Source: Rhodococcus sp. IEGM 1379 (GTDB taxonomy: Bacteria; Actinomycetota; Actinomycetes; Mycobacteriales; Mycobacteriaceae). From it: DNA of 46,205 nt. Each line of letters begins with the position of its first letter. The first letter of the stretch is position 1. The position numbers were made by a program, and so were the translations under genes. The notes below the pieces were generated by a model. The model did no database searches. It had not been told where the DNA came from and was given only the letters and a program-made list of their open reading frames with translations. Where the stretch lies: contig NZ_JASHKR010000039.1 of NCBI RefSeq assembly GCF_030056815.1, positions 1 to 46,205 on the forward strand, in the 5' to 3' direction. Shown here piece after piece: positions 1-7,553 of the stretch.

Positions 1-442
1 ACTGAACCGGAATCCACGGCGGAACATCCGGGCCTATTCCGGCGACTCCGTGGCCTTCGCAACCGGCGAGCACGCCGGCCGGTTGTTGCGGATCGGAGAT
101 TAACCCCACACCGATGATGTTGCGGCCGTTAAATTTTGGCAGGGCAGCGCGAATGACCGTGCACCCTTGCGAATATCCGATGAGCATGACGGGTCCATTG
201 ATCTTGGAGATCGCGGTCAGCAGCGCTTTCACTCCCATTTCAGTGCTGTGCCGGAAGCTCGAGCCGCCGTCCGCAACCGGACCGTACGACGCGGGGTAAC
301 CGACCCACTGGGCCACGAAGCGATCGTCGAGCTCATCGGTGACAGCACTCAGCAAGCCCACCACACGGGTGCGGTCGTCGCCGGGATGGGATTCTCCGGT
401 GCCGCCGATTGCAAGAACTGTTACGTCAGCCATGATTGCCAT
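1..442 (-). CDS. Serine alpha/beta-hydrolase, lysin B/cutinase-like (partial)
   Basis: The gene runs off the left window edge, so only the first ~147 residues are visible. The protein begins with VTVLAIGGTGES and carries the nucleophile-elbow pentapeptide GYSQG (Ser about residue 95), typical of cutinase, PE-PPE and mycobacteriophage lysin B-like serine hydrolases. There is no obvious signal peptide. Two in-frame ATG codons lie at 442 and 433; an AGGA sits 3 nt before the first and 12 nt before the second, so the start is uncertain. It is divergent from ldh. The substrate cannot be deduced; esterase activity is inferred from the motif only. Confidence 0.7.
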   Translation of the reverse strand, partial: MAIMADVTVLAIGGTGESHPGDDRTRVVGLLSAVTDELDDRFVAQWVGYPASYGPVADGGSSFRHSTEMGVKALLTAISKINGPVMLIGYSQGCTVIRAALPKFNGRNIIGVGLISDPQQPAGVLAGCEGHGVAGIGPDVPPWIPVQ

Positions 443-542
443 CGTTCCTGGCGATTCTGAGAGGTCCACATTGAAAGCCTGAGAGGACGCTGGCAATCCG
501 TACACGCTGCGAAATCGTGACAAAGCGCGCACGATCGAGGGT

Positions 543-1508
543 ATGACGACGGCACATCGCTCTCGGAAGAAGAAGGTCTCCATCGTCGGCGCCGGAAGCG
601 TCGGCACCGCCATCGCGTACGCATGCCTGATCCGCGGATCTGCGGATGTTCTGGCGCTCTACGACACGAATGCAGCCAAGGTGCGGGCAGAAGTCCTCGA
701 CCTCAACCACGGCACGCAGTTCACTCCGCCCTGTGTGGTCGACGGCGGCGACGATATCGCGGTCACCGCAGGCTCCGACCTGGTGATCGTCACGGCCGGC
801 GCCAAACAGAAACCGGGGCAGTCGCGCCTTGAGCTGGCAGCGGTCAACGTGGAGATCGCGCAAACACTGACCGAGCAACTGCTTGCCGTCTGTCCCGACG
901 CAGTCATCCTCTTTGTCAGCAATCCGGTAGACGTGGTGACGTTTGCGGCAGTTCACGCCGCCGGTCCGTCGTACGCCGGCCGTATTTTCGGTTCGGGAAC
1001 AGTTTTGGACACCGCGCGACTGCGTTTTCTGATGGCGTCGAAATTGGGGGTCGCAGTCGAGAATGTTCACGCTTTTGTCGTCGGCGAGCACGGAGATTCG
1101 GAGATTCCGGTGTGGTCGAGCGCCACGATCGGTGGCGTTCCGGCAACGGATTTCGTGGGTCCTTCCGGAAACGTTCTCGATGCCGAAACCCGGGAGGGGA
1201 TAGCGACGGCCGTAGTGCAGAGTGCGTACGAGATTATCGCGGGCAAAGGTGCGACCAATCTGGCGATTGGGCTGTCGAGTGCTTTCATGGCCGAAGTTGT
1301 ACTGCGGGACGAGCAGCGGGTTCTCTCGATCTCGACACTTCAGGATGGAGTACACGGACTCGACGGAGTGTGTCTATCTCTACCGACTCTCGTGGGCGGC
1401 GCGGGCGCCGGCCGGGTACTCGAACTGCCTCTGTCAGCCGGGGAGAATGCGGGACTGCGTGCCTCAGCGGAAACACTACGAGAAGTTCAGAATTCGCTCG
1501 GGTTGTAA
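543..1508 (+). CDS. ldh: L-lactate dehydrogenase
   Basis: Predicted to interconvert pyruvate and L-lactate with NAD(H) in the cytoplasm. At 321 residues the length is normal for the family. The Rossmann motif GAGSVGTA lies at residues 16-23, followed by the cofactor-selecting Asp in ALYDTN. The FVSNPVDVVT segment is followed by D156 and R159 in LDTARLR and the catalytic histidine H183 in GEHGDSE, which together distinguish the lactate/malate dehydrogenase family; the GEHGDSE context and the tail favour lactate over malate dehydrogenase. The ATG at 543 has GAGGG immediately before it. The gene stands alone, divergent from the hydrolase and followed by a separately promoted membrane-protein gene. 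Confidence 0.9.
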   Translation: MTTAHRSRKKKVSIVGAGSVGTAIAYACLIRGSADVLALYDTNAAKVRAEVLDLNHGTQFTPPCVVDGGDDIAVTAGSDLVIVTAGAKQKPGQSRLELAAVNVEIAQTLTEQLLAVCPDAVILFVSNPVDVVTFAAVHAAGPSYAGRIFGSGTVLDTARLRFLMASKLGVAVENVHAFVVGEHGDSEIPVWSSATIGGVPATDFVGPSGNVLDAETREGIATAVVQSAYEIIAGKGATNLAIGLSSAFMAEVVLRDEQRVLSISTLQDGVHGLDGVCLSLPTLVGGAGAGRVLELPLSAGENAGLRASAETLREVQNSLGL

Positions 1509-1533
1509 TCTGTCGCGAGCTATATCCGGCATA

Positions 1534-1539
1534 TAGGAT
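1534..1539 (+). promoter_or_regulatory. -10 element for a leaderless transcript
   Basis: TAGGAT matches the actinobacterial TANNNT -10 consensus and lies exactly 6 nt before the ATG at 1546. This spacing would place the transcription start on or next to the start codon, and no Shine-Dalgarno sequence is present. Leaderless initiation is inferred. Confidence 0.5.
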
Positions 1540-1545
1540 CGGTCA

Positions 1546-1929
1546 ATGATTAGCTTTCTGATTCGCGCCGCGATCTTCCTGGGGTCCTCGGCCGTCGGAC
1601 TTCTGGTAGCGACGGCATTGTTGTCGGGCTTCACGGTAAGCGTCTCGGGTTTCATCACCGTGGTCGTGATCTTTGCAATTGCGCAGTCGGTTTTGGCACC
1701 GTTCATCGCCAAGATGGCCAAGCGTCATGCGCCGGCATTTCTCGGCGGAATCGGATTGGTATCGACGTTCGTCGCGCTGCTCTTAGCATCGATTTTCGCG
1801 AGCCTGTCCATCACGGGTGTCTCGACGTGGATTATGGCAACAGTCCTCGTGTGGCTCGTGACGGCCGTCGCAACCTTGGTTCTGCCAGTGCTGTTCGTTC
1901 GCAAAAAGGTGCAGGAGCGAAAGGCATGA
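1546..1929 (+). CDS. Phage-holin-4-like integral membrane protein
   Basis: This 127-residue protein is almost entirely hydrophobic, with four predicted transmembrane helices (roughly residues 3-27, 31-55, 64-88, 96-118) separated by short basic loops (AKMAKRH, then VRKKVQERK at the C-terminus). The pattern matches the small mycobacterial-type phage_holin_4 superfamily of membrane proteins found across Actinobacteria. The name reflects fold resemblance only; there is no phage context here and lysis is not implied. Its stop overlaps the start of the SRPBCC gene in an ATGA, so the two are probably translationally coupled. Confidence 0.75.
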   Translation: MISFLIRAAIFLGSSAVGLLVATALLSGFTVSVSGFITVVVIFAIAQSVLAPFIAKMAKRHAPAFLGGIGLVSTFVALLLASIFASLSITGVSTWIMATVLVWLVTAVATLVLPVLFVRKKVQERKA

Positions 1930-2393
1930 GTTCCAACGAATTTCTTGTCGAACGCAGCACGGTGGTCAACGCGGACACGTCCAAGATCTTTGCGTTGATC
2001 AACGATTTCCATCAGTGGACGCAGTGGTCACCGTGGGAAGGCCTCGACCCGGCGATGCAGCGCACCTACGCGGGGCCGGATTCGGGGGTCGGAGCGTCGT
2101 ACGCCTGGTCCGGAAACAAGAAGGCAGGTTCCGGATCGATGTCGATTACGGAATCTGTTCCGAACGAGCGTGTGGTGTTGGATCTTTCGTTCCTCAAACC
2201 GTTCAAAGCGCAGAACGTCACGACATTCCTGCTGGAACCGCAGGGTGAGAATGTGGCCGTGACGTGGAGAATGACCGGAAAGAAGAACTTCTTCTTCAAG
2301 GCCTTCGGGTTCATTTTCAGCATGGACAAAATGGTGGGCAAAGATTTCGAGAAGGGTCTTGCACAGCTGAAAGCTGTGGCCGAAAAGGGCTGA
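1926..2393 (+). CDS. SRPBCC (START/polyketide-cyclase-like) family protein
   Basis: A 155-residue protein of the SRPBCC superfamily, which forms a helix-grip fold with a hydrophobic pocket. It begins with VERSTVVNADTSKIFALINDF and continues with the WTQWSPWEG segment characteristic of the polyketide_cyc2 group; SITESVPNERVVLDLSF and VTWRMTGKKNFFFKAFG follow. No catalytic residue can be assigned; such proteins usually bind a hydrophobic ligand or act in stress responses. The ATG at 1926 overlaps the previous stop (ATGA), supporting an operon with the holin-like membrane protein. A longer upstream in-frame extension lies inside that gene and was not used. Confidence 0.8.
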   Translation: MSSNEFLVERSTVVNADTSKIFALINDFHQWTQWSPWEGLDPAMQRTYAGPDSGVGASYAWSGNKKAGSGSMSITESVPNERVVLDLSFLKPFKAQNVTTFLLEPQGENVAVTWRMTGKKNFFFKAFGFIFSMDKMVGKDFEKGLAQLKAVAEKG

Positions 2394-2418
2394 CGCGCCC
2401 GGTGGTACCGTCTCCCGG

Positions 2419-3756
2419 GTGTTACGGATGACGCCCACCGACGCCCAAACCTTCTGGATTTCGGAGAAGATCCCCAACGATCAACTCCTACTGTATTGCT
2501 TCGAGGGGCAATCGGAGTCCATCGAAGACATCAGGCGTGCGCTGCTCGAACGTGCGTCGACCATGCCCGATCTTTGCGTGCGCATTCGTGAGGTGCCATG
2601 GCATCTGGACTACCCCCTGTGGGAACCGATGCCGGTCACGCAAGCGTTGGTGGTGACGCACAAGCTTGCTGAGCTGTCGTGGGATCAGTGCATCAACTCG
2701 ATCGAGGTGCTCCTCGAGAATCACGTCAATCCGCGTGCAACACCGTGGCTGTTGCATTTGTTCGAAGGTGTGCGCGGCGCACCGCGTTGCGACGGACCGG
2801 CATTGATTGCTGTTCTGCAGGTGGCTCATTCATTGGCCGACGGTAAACGTGCCACGGCAATTGCCCGCACACTCTTTTCGCAGGACGCACTGCCGCTCGA
2901 AATCATCGACACCCGCTCGACCAGTTCGGCGCAAGTGCTTGTGCGCGCAGCATTGCGGCTTCCGGGCCAGATCTTCCGACTCTTCCGTGACGGCCGCGCC
3001 GGACATGAGGCGCAACTACAATTGGAAGCCGACACAGCAGCTGAAGTTGTTGCGCCCCAAGCTCCCAACCGGACCAAGGTCCGATCGAACATCGCGCCGG
3101 GGCCACACCGACTGGTGCGGATGGTGGTGCGCGACGCGGCAGATTTCCGGGCTGACGGAGTCTCCGTCACTGTAGGAGCCATGACGGCAATCTCCGTTGC
3201 CATGACCAACTATCTGACCGCAGTGGACGGTTCTGTTCCGCCGGAGTTGGGCGCTGAGGTGACCATTGCGAAGGACGGAAAGCCGAAATCCCGCAACCAC
3301 TTCCGCAACGCTGGAGTCGGTCTCTTCCCTGAGGTTCCAGACCTGCGTGAGCGTGCCGAGCGCATCAAGGAATCGATGGCGGAGCGTCGAGCGCGAGCGG
3401 CTCACCCATCCAGCGCGGCATCAGATCTGGCGATGGAAGCCGTTCCGGGACCGCTCATCCGTTGGGGTGTGCAGCAATACGATTTCACGGCGATACCCGA
3501 AGCGGTGACAGGAAATACCGTCGTTTCGAGTGTGGCGCGCGGCGCTGCGGACCTGGTGCTCGGCGGCGGCGTTGTGCGATTCACCGCTGGATTCCCGAGT
3601 TTGTCGCCAGTCATGTCACTGACGCATGGAGTGCACGGAATCGGGGATACGGTGACGATCAGCATCACCACCAGTCCGTCGTCGATCCCCGATATCGATC
3701 TCTACGAAAAGCTGATGCACGACTCGATCGACGAGGTCCGGAACGCCTTTTCCTGA
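2419..3756 (+). CDS. Wax ester synthase/diacylglycerol acyltransferase-like protein, altered active site
   Basis: The 445-residue protein has the layout of bacterial WS/DGAT enzymes, which esterify acyl-CoA with fatty alcohols or diacylglycerol for storage lipid. The N-terminal condensation-like domain contains AHSLADGKR at residues 136-144 where active enzymes carry HHxxxDG: the second His (H137), D141 and G142 are kept but the first His is Ala. The C-terminal DUF1298-like part includes NHFRNAGVGLFPE. Family members usually start MxxxxxxDAxFW, and TPTDAQTFW here fits that; the start is GTG 2419 or, less upstream, ATG 2428. Triacylglycerol synthesis is expected in Rhodococcus, but the changed motif makes activity uncertain. 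Confidence 0.75.
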   Translation: MLRMTPTDAQTFWISEKIPNDQLLLYCFEGQSESIEDIRRALLERASTMPDLCVRIREVPWHLDYPLWEPMPVTQALVVTHKLAELSWDQCINSIEVLLENHVNPRATPWLLHLFEGVRGAPRCDGPALIAVLQVAHSLADGKRATAIARTLFSQDALPLEIIDTRSTSSAQVLVRAALRLPGQIFRLFRDGRAGHEAQLQLEADTAAEVVAPQAPNRTKVRSNIAPGPHRLVRMVVRDAADFRADGVSVTVGAMTAISVAMTNYLTAVDGSVPPELGAEVTIAKDGKPKSRNHFRNAGVGLFPEVPDLRERAERIKESMAERRARAAHPSSAASDLAMEAVPGPLIRWGVQQYDFTAIPEAVTGNTVVSSVARGAADLVLGGGVVRFTAGFPSLSPVMSLTHGVHGIGDTVTISITTSPSSIPDIDLYEKLMHDSIDEVRNAFS

Positions 3757-3776
3757 CGGTCTGATCTACTGGCGCT

Positions 3777-4343
3777 ATGGGATTCACGCGGGCGGAGTTG
3801 GAGTCGTATCGCGACGCCGAGATCGATGACCTGATCGGTCCTGGTTGCCGATTGCTGTTTGTCGGGATCAATCCGGGATTGTGGACTGCGGCGACGGGTG
3901 CGCATTTCGCCCGGCCGGGTAATCGGTTCTATCCAGCGTTGCTCCGAGCGGGCATTATCGAGCGGGAGATCAATCCCTCCGACGGGATGTCCGACGAAGA
4001 CAAGCAACACCTGATCGATCGGGGTGTGGGTATCACCAACCTGGCGGTGCGGGCGACGGCGCGGGCGGATGAACTCACTGCCGAAGAATTAGCGGTGGGT
4101 GGAGTTCGGGTGCATCAGGTCGTGAAGGAAACCAAGCCGGTGGTGGTTGCCTTTGCCGGAATCACTGCCTATCGAACGGCTTTCGGCGACAAGAAGGCCA
4201 AGGCTGGTCGGCAGGACCAGGATTTTGAAGGGGCGGGCTTGTGGATCGTGCCCAATCCGAGTGGACTCAATGCACACGAGACTGTGGATACTTTGGCCGC
4301 TAAGTATCGCGCTGCTGCGCTTGACGCGGGAATTCTCGAGTGA
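3777..4343 (+). CDS. mug: G/U mismatch-specific uracil-DNA glycosylase (Mug/TDG family)
   Basis: Predicted to remove uracil or ethenocytosine from G:U-type mismatches in double-stranded DNA during base-excision repair. The 188-residue protein shows the family signature FVGINPG at residues 28-34, with N32 in the position of the catalytic Asn of Mug, followed by HFARPGNRFYPAL. The second motif near the C-terminus, VPNPSGLNAH, corresponds to the NPSGLS/N loop that inserts into DNA. The length is near that of E. coli Mug (168). It follows the WS/DGAT-like gene after 20 nt; TCTACT 6 nt before the ATG is a weak possible -10, so leaderless expression is conceivable. Confidence 0.9.
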   Translation: MGFTRAELESYRDAEIDDLIGPGCRLLFVGINPGLWTAATGAHFARPGNRFYPALLRAGIIEREINPSDGMSDEDKQHLIDRGVGITNLAVRATARADELTAEELAVGGVRVHQVVKETKPVVVAFAGITAYRTAFGDKKAKAGRQDQDFEGAGLWIVPNPSGLNAHETVDTLAAKYRAAALDAGILE

Positions 4344-4382
4344 GATTTACTCGGTTCAGTCAGTGCTTCGCAAACTAGACAC

Positions 4383-4388
4383 TACAGT
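4383..4388 (+). promoter_or_regulatory. -10 element for a leaderless transcript
   Basis: TACAGT fits TANNNT and is 6 nt upstream of the ATG at 4395, with no purine-rich ribosome-binding site between them. A leaderless mRNA starting at the ATG is inferred. Confidence 0.5.
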
Positions 4389-4394
4389 TCACCT

Positions 4395-4748
4395 ATGTCA
4401 TTTCTTTACAACATCTTTGTGTTGATTCATCTACTCGGTATGGCTGCGTTGGTCGGTAGTTATTTCATGGTTCTCAAGGCTCCGTCGATCACCGAGGTCA
4501 TGGTCTGGGGAGCGCGTATCCAGTTCATCTCCGGCCTGATCATCGTCGGACTGGGTGAAGGCGCGCTGGATAAGAACTACATCCACGCGAAGATCGCAGT
4601 GAAGTTTGTCCTTTCACTGGTCATCGTTGCCTTGGCCGAGATCACGAGGGCCAAGCAGAACAAGGGGCAGCCCAACCCGAATCTGGTGCACGCCGTTGGT
4701 GGACTGTCCATCGTGACAGTGTTCGTGGCAGTTCTCTGGACCTCGTAG
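4395..4748 (+). CDS. Small conserved integral membrane protein
   Basis: A 117-residue protein with four predicted membrane helices (about residues 5-27, 36-54, 68-84, 97-115) and a charged loop (EITRAKQNKGQPNPN) before the last helix. The NIFVLIHLLGMAALVGSYF start and the arrangement resemble a small membrane-protein family common in Corynebacteriales, of unknown function. No catalytic motif is seen. The gene appears leaderless and ends at a strong terminator shared with the convergent fumarase gene. Confidence 0.75.
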   Translation: MSFLYNIFVLIHLLGMAALVGSYFMVLKAPSITEVMVWGARIQFISGLIIVGLGEGALDKNYIHAKIAVKFVLSLVIVALAEITRAKQNKGQPNPNLVHAVGGLSIVTVFVAVLWTS

Positions 4749-4770
4749 AGGTTATCCAGTCCTGATACAA

Positions 4771-4806
4771 AAGAGCCCCGGCGAATCGGAATTCGCCGGG
4801 GCTCTT
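4771..4806. terminator. Bidirectional Rho-independent terminator
   Basis: A perfect 16-bp inverted repeat (4771-4786 with 4791-4806) has a 4-nt CGGA loop and GC-rich core AGAGCCCCGGCG. It lies between the convergent membrane-protein gene and the fumarase gene and has A/T flanks suitable for either direction. Confidence 0.9.
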
Positions 4807-4819
4807 CGGTATCGAGGGG

Positions 4820-6517
4820 TCAGAGACCGGGACGCTTACCGATCGTCAGGGTCACTTCACCGGTGTGAGCAAAGAAGTCGTTGCCCTTATCGTCGACGAC
4901 GATGAATGCCGGGAAGTCTTCCACGTCGATCTTCCAGACAGCTTCCATGCCCAGTTCGGCGTACTCGAGGACGTCGACCTTCTTGATACAGTCGAGGGCC
5001 AAGCGAGCGGCGGGTCCGCCAATTGATCCGAGGTAGAAACCGCCGTGCGTGTTGCACGCATCGGTGACCTGCTTGGAGCGGTTTCCCTTGGCCAGCATGA
5101 TCATCGAGCCACCAGCTGCCTGGAACTGCTCGACGTAAGAGTCCATGCGGCCGGCGGTGGTGGGACCGAACGAGCCGGATGCCATACCGTCGGGGGTCTT
5201 GGCAGGACCGGCGTAGTACACCGGGTGGTCCTTGAGGTACTGCGGCATTTCTTCGCCGGCGTCGAGGTTCTCTTTGATCTTGGAGTGCGCGATATCGCGG
5301 GCTACGACCAGCGGCCCGGTCAAAGCAAGTCGGGTCTTCACCGGGTGCTTGGACAGCTCTGCGAGGATCTCGGCCATCGGCTTGTTGAGGTCGATTTTGA
5401 CCGCTGCGCCCTTACCGGTTCCGGAGATTCCGTCGGTCTCGGCGTCGAGCTGCGCGTCGGTCACCTCAGGAAGGAAGCGGCCCGGGTTGAATTCGAGCTG
5501 TTCGAGGAAAATGCCCTCGGGCGTGATCTTGGCCTTCGCCTGACGGTCTGCGGAGCAGGACACGGCAATGGCGACGGGCAGCGAGGCACCGTGGCGGGGG
5601 AGACGTACGACGCGGACGTCGTGGCAGAAGTACTTGCCGCCGAACTGTGCGCCGATGCCGATCTTCTGCGTGAGCTCGAAGACCTTCTTCTCGAGTTCGT
5701 GATCGCGGAAACCGCGGCCGGTGATGGCGCCTTCGGTGGGCAGTTCGTCGAGGTAGTGCGCGGAGGCGTACTTGGCCGTCTTCATCGCGAACTCGGCCGA
5801 TGTACCGCCGACAACGATTGCGAGGTGGTACGGCGGGCACGCTGCGGTGCCGAGTGAGCGGATCTTGCCCTCGAGGAACTGCATCATCGAGTCGGGGTTC
5901 AGGATCGCTTTGGTTTCCTGGTACAGGTAGGACTTGTTGGCGCTGCCGCCACCCTTGGCCATGAACAGGAACTTGTACGAGTTCTCATGTCCGGCAGCAG
6001 TATCGGCGTACAGCTCGATCTGTGCGGGCAGGTTGTTGCCGGTGTTCTTCTCGTCCCACATCGTGATGGGGGCGTTCTGCGAGTAACGCAGGTTCAGACG
6101 CGTATAGGCGTCGTACACACCGCGGGCGATGGACTGCTCGTCGTCACCGGGAGTGAGAACGTGCTGTCCACGCTTGCCCATGACGATGGCGGTGCCGGTG
6201 TCCTGGCACATCGGAAGCACGCCGGCAGCGGCGATGTTTGCATTCTTCAGGAGATCGAGGGCAACGAACTTGTCGTTGTTGGATGCCTCGGGATCGTCGA
6301 GGATGCTCGCCAACTGCGTCAGGTGGTCGGTACGCAGGTAGTGATTGATGTCGTGCAGTGCCGTTTCCGTCAGCAGACGCATCGCTTCGGGCTCAACCTG
6401 GAGGAAGGTCCGGCCGTCCGGGCCTTCGACCGTCGACACCCCTTCGGTGGTGAGTAGTCGGTACTCGGTGGTGTCTTCACCGATCGGCAACAGGTCCTCA
6501 TAGAGGAAGTCGGCCAT
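4820..6517 (-). CDS. fum: Fumarate hydratase class I (iron-sulfur)
   Basis: Predicted to convert fumarate and malate reversibly in the TCA cycle, using a [4Fe-4S] cluster. The 565-residue protein has the class I single-chain layout: an alpha domain with PMCQDTGTA (C104) and GTAACPPYH, then [10 protein letters not shown], giving the three expected cluster cysteines, and a C-terminal beta domain with GPTTAGRMD and [19 protein letters not shown]. Of two adjacent ATGs, the one at 6517 is 5 nt from AGGAG and is preferred over 6520. It is not related to oxygen-stable class II FumC. An inverted repeat overlaps the ribosome-binding site. The gene is monocistronic, with the terminator at 4771-4806. 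Confidence 0.93.
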   Translation of the reverse strand: MADFLYEDLLPIGEDTTEYRLLTTEGVSTVEGPDGRTFLQVEPEAMRLLTETALHDINHYLRTDHLTQLASILDDPEASNNDKFVALDLLKNANIAAAGVLPMCQDTGTAIVMGKRGQHVLTPGDDEQSIARGVYDAYTRLNLRYSQNAPITMWDEKNTGNNLPAQIELYADTAAGHENSYKFLFMAKGGGSANKSYLYQETKAILNPDSMMQFLEGKIRSLGTAACPPYHLAIVVGGTSAEFAMKTAKYASAHYLDELPTEGAITGRGFRDHELEKKVFELTQKIGIGAQFGGKYFCHDVRVVRLPRHGASLPVAIAVSCSADRQAKAKITPEGIFLEQLEFNPGRFLPEVTDAQLDAETDGISGTGKGAAVKIDLNKPMAEILAELSKHPVKTRLALTGPLVVARDIAHSKIKENLDAGEEMPQYLKDHPVYYAGPAKTPDGMASGSFGPTTAGRMDSYVEQFQAAGGSMIMLAKGNRSKQVTDACNTHGGFYLGSIGGPAARLALDCIKKVDVLEYAELGMEAVWKIDVEDFPAFIVVDDKGNDFFAHTGEVTLTIGKRPGL

Positions 6518-7080
6518 CATTTCTCCTGAACAAGGGGGCGTGCGAAGGACCTGTTCAGGTTATCGTTGGGGGTTTTCCGCGAACACGCGGGGCGGGTGCG
6601 CTCGTCGGTTCACGGTGATAGGCCAGTGGTTGGCCGGTCGATTCGGACAAGGTCACGGGGAGGTGTCGACCACATGCAGTGACTTCGCATCCTGGCAGCA
6701 ACATTGCTGATTCGTTCCTGCGGATTGATGAAAGTAGTAAATTTCCTGTATCTGACTGCTTACTGGTGAGTCGCAATGATTACTGGTGGGTCGCAAGGGA
6801 ATTTCAAAATATTACTATCCGATAGCCAATCAAAATCAGCGCCGAAGCTTGATTCAATGCAATTTTTCCGGACTGGAATGGATATGAATGGAATTTTTCC
6901 GAAATTTGACCGCAATGGTCGAAATAGAAACCGTGTGTTCGGAATTGCTTGCGAACGGGTCGTTTGCATTGTTAATGTGACTCGGGTCACGGATAGATTA
7001 CAAAGTTTGCAGCTGCCACAGGTGCTCTCGAGTGCCCCGTGACCTCACGGCAGTTGGCCACCGACTTTAGGAGATTCGCT
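6518..7080. other. Long intergenic region, fumarase 5' side and peptide-gene promoter
   Basis: No protein-coding gene is supported here. Near fumarase an 8-bp inverted repeat (CCTGAACA at 6525-6532, TGTTCAGG at 6552-6559) spans the leader. The stretch 6730-7000 is clearly more A/T-rich than the surroundings. Upstream of the peptide gene lie a CRP-like palindrome (6976-6991), a possible -10 TAGATT (6994-6999) and a second inverted repeat CCGTGA-CC-TCACGG (7037-7050) in the presumed 5' leader. Confidence 0.6.
6976..6991. promoter_or_regulatory. CRP/GlxR-like binding site
   Basis: TGTGACTCGGGTCACG matches TGTGA-N6-TCAC(A) with one terminal deviation. It overlaps the likely -35 zone of the -10 candidate TAGATT at 6994-6999, a position where a bound regulator would be expected to repress the small-peptide gene at 7081. 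Confidence 0.5.
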
Positions 7081-7206
7081 ATGGGTTCAATGGAATCGGT
7101 ACTTGGAGCTGCACTCGGCGGACTTGGTTCCCTCTTTGTTGGGGACAAGCTTTTCGCGTCCTTCTTGGGCTCGATCGAGACCAATCTCGGTAGCTTCGGC
7201 GCCTAG
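7081..7206 (+). CDS. Small hydrophobic peptide 1 (41 aa), PorA/PorH-like candidate
   Basis: A 41-residue ORF with a clear AGGAG 7 nt before the ATG. It begins MGSMESVLGAALGGLGSLFV and ends LGSIETNLGSFGA, rich in Gly, Ser, Leu and Phe, amphipathic, with only four charged side chains and no cleavable signal peptide. It shares the MGS(M/L)(E/D) start with the peptide at 7351 and the GS(I/V)E(G/T) motif with those at 13259 and 15019. The mycolyltransferase gene lies ~350 nt downstream on the same strand. Corynebacterium PorA/PorH are peptides of similar size without signal sequences that are O-mycoloylated; a similar role is inferred, not demonstrated. Confidence 0.65.
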   Translation: MGSMESVLGAALGGLGSLFVGDKLFASFLGSIETNLGSFGA

Positions 7207-7224
7207 CTCGTTTGCCGGACCCCT

Positions 7225-7272
7225 GTGTTTCCGAACAACAGTGTTTCCGAACAACAGTGTTTCCGAACAACT
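7225..7272 (+). repeat. 16-bp direct tandem repeat, three copies
   Basis: The unit GTGTTTCCGAACAACA occurs at 7225-7240, 7241-7256 and 7257-7272 (the last copy ends CT), followed by a partial fourth copy GTGTTTCG. It lies between the two small-peptide genes. Sixteen is not divisible by three, and the repeat is non-coding in the supported frames. Confidence 0.9.
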
Positions 7273-7350
7273 GTGTTTCGATCACCAGCGGTTCTGTAAT
7301 CAACAGTTTCCCTGTGCGCATGTAATGCGCCATTCGACAAAGGACTTCTT

Positions 7351-7461
7351 ATGGGCTCGCTCGACATCGTCAAGATCCTGACCACCGGTTCCAGCGCAAT
7401 CGGGACTGAATTCTTCAACATTCTGCTGGCACTGAGCGGCAACCCGCAGCCCACGCTTTAA
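7351..7461 (+). CDS. Small hydrophobic peptide 2 (36 aa), PorA/PorH-like candidate
   Basis: A 36-residue ORF with AAAGGA about 6 nt before the ATG and a hairpin terminator beginning 10 nt after the stop. It starts MGSLDIVKILTTGSSAIG, continues with TEFFNILLALSG and ends NPQPTL; a helical plot would place Leu/Ile/Phe on one face. It has no signal peptide. The MGS(M/L)(E/D) start matches peptide 1, suggesting a related pair such as the two-component small porins of Corynebacterium (PorA with PorH). It lies between peptide 1 and the mycolyltransferase gene. Confidence 0.65.
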   Translation: MGSLDIVKILTTGSSAIGTEFFNILLALSGNPQPTL

Positions 7462-7471
7462 GTAATCTGCG

Positions 7472-7503
7472 AAACGGCCCATGTGCATGCGCATGGGCCG
7501 TTT
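7472..7503 (+). terminator. Rho-independent terminator after the peptide pair
   Basis: A 12-bp stem (AAACGGCCCATG at 7472-7483 with CATGGGCCGTTT at 7492-7503) closes an 8-nt loop and runs into TTTTC. It separates the peptide genes from the mycolyltransferase gene, so the latter may have its own promoter or be transcribed by read-through. Confidence 0.8.
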
Positions 7504-7553
7504 TCGTGATTTCCTGATCATCGCCACGCGATCGAGTTGTCAAGGACGGATAC

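Noticed and set aside
426..1355. 309-codon open frame on the minus strand opposite ldh
   Set aside because: Composition is Arg/His/Asp-rich with no recognisable motif; it mirrors a well-supported lactate dehydrogenase, and long antisense frames are expected at this GC content.
1546..2393. Prophage remnant suggested by a holin-like protein
   Set aside because: No lysin, integrase or structural phage gene lies next to it; this family is a common chromosomal membrane protein in Actinobacteria.
5045..5857. 270-codon frame antisense to fumarase
   Set aside because: Shadow of the conserved fumarase reading frame with no domain of its own.
7225..7280. CRISPR array
   Set aside because: The 16-bp units are directly contiguous with no spacers and there are no cas genes.
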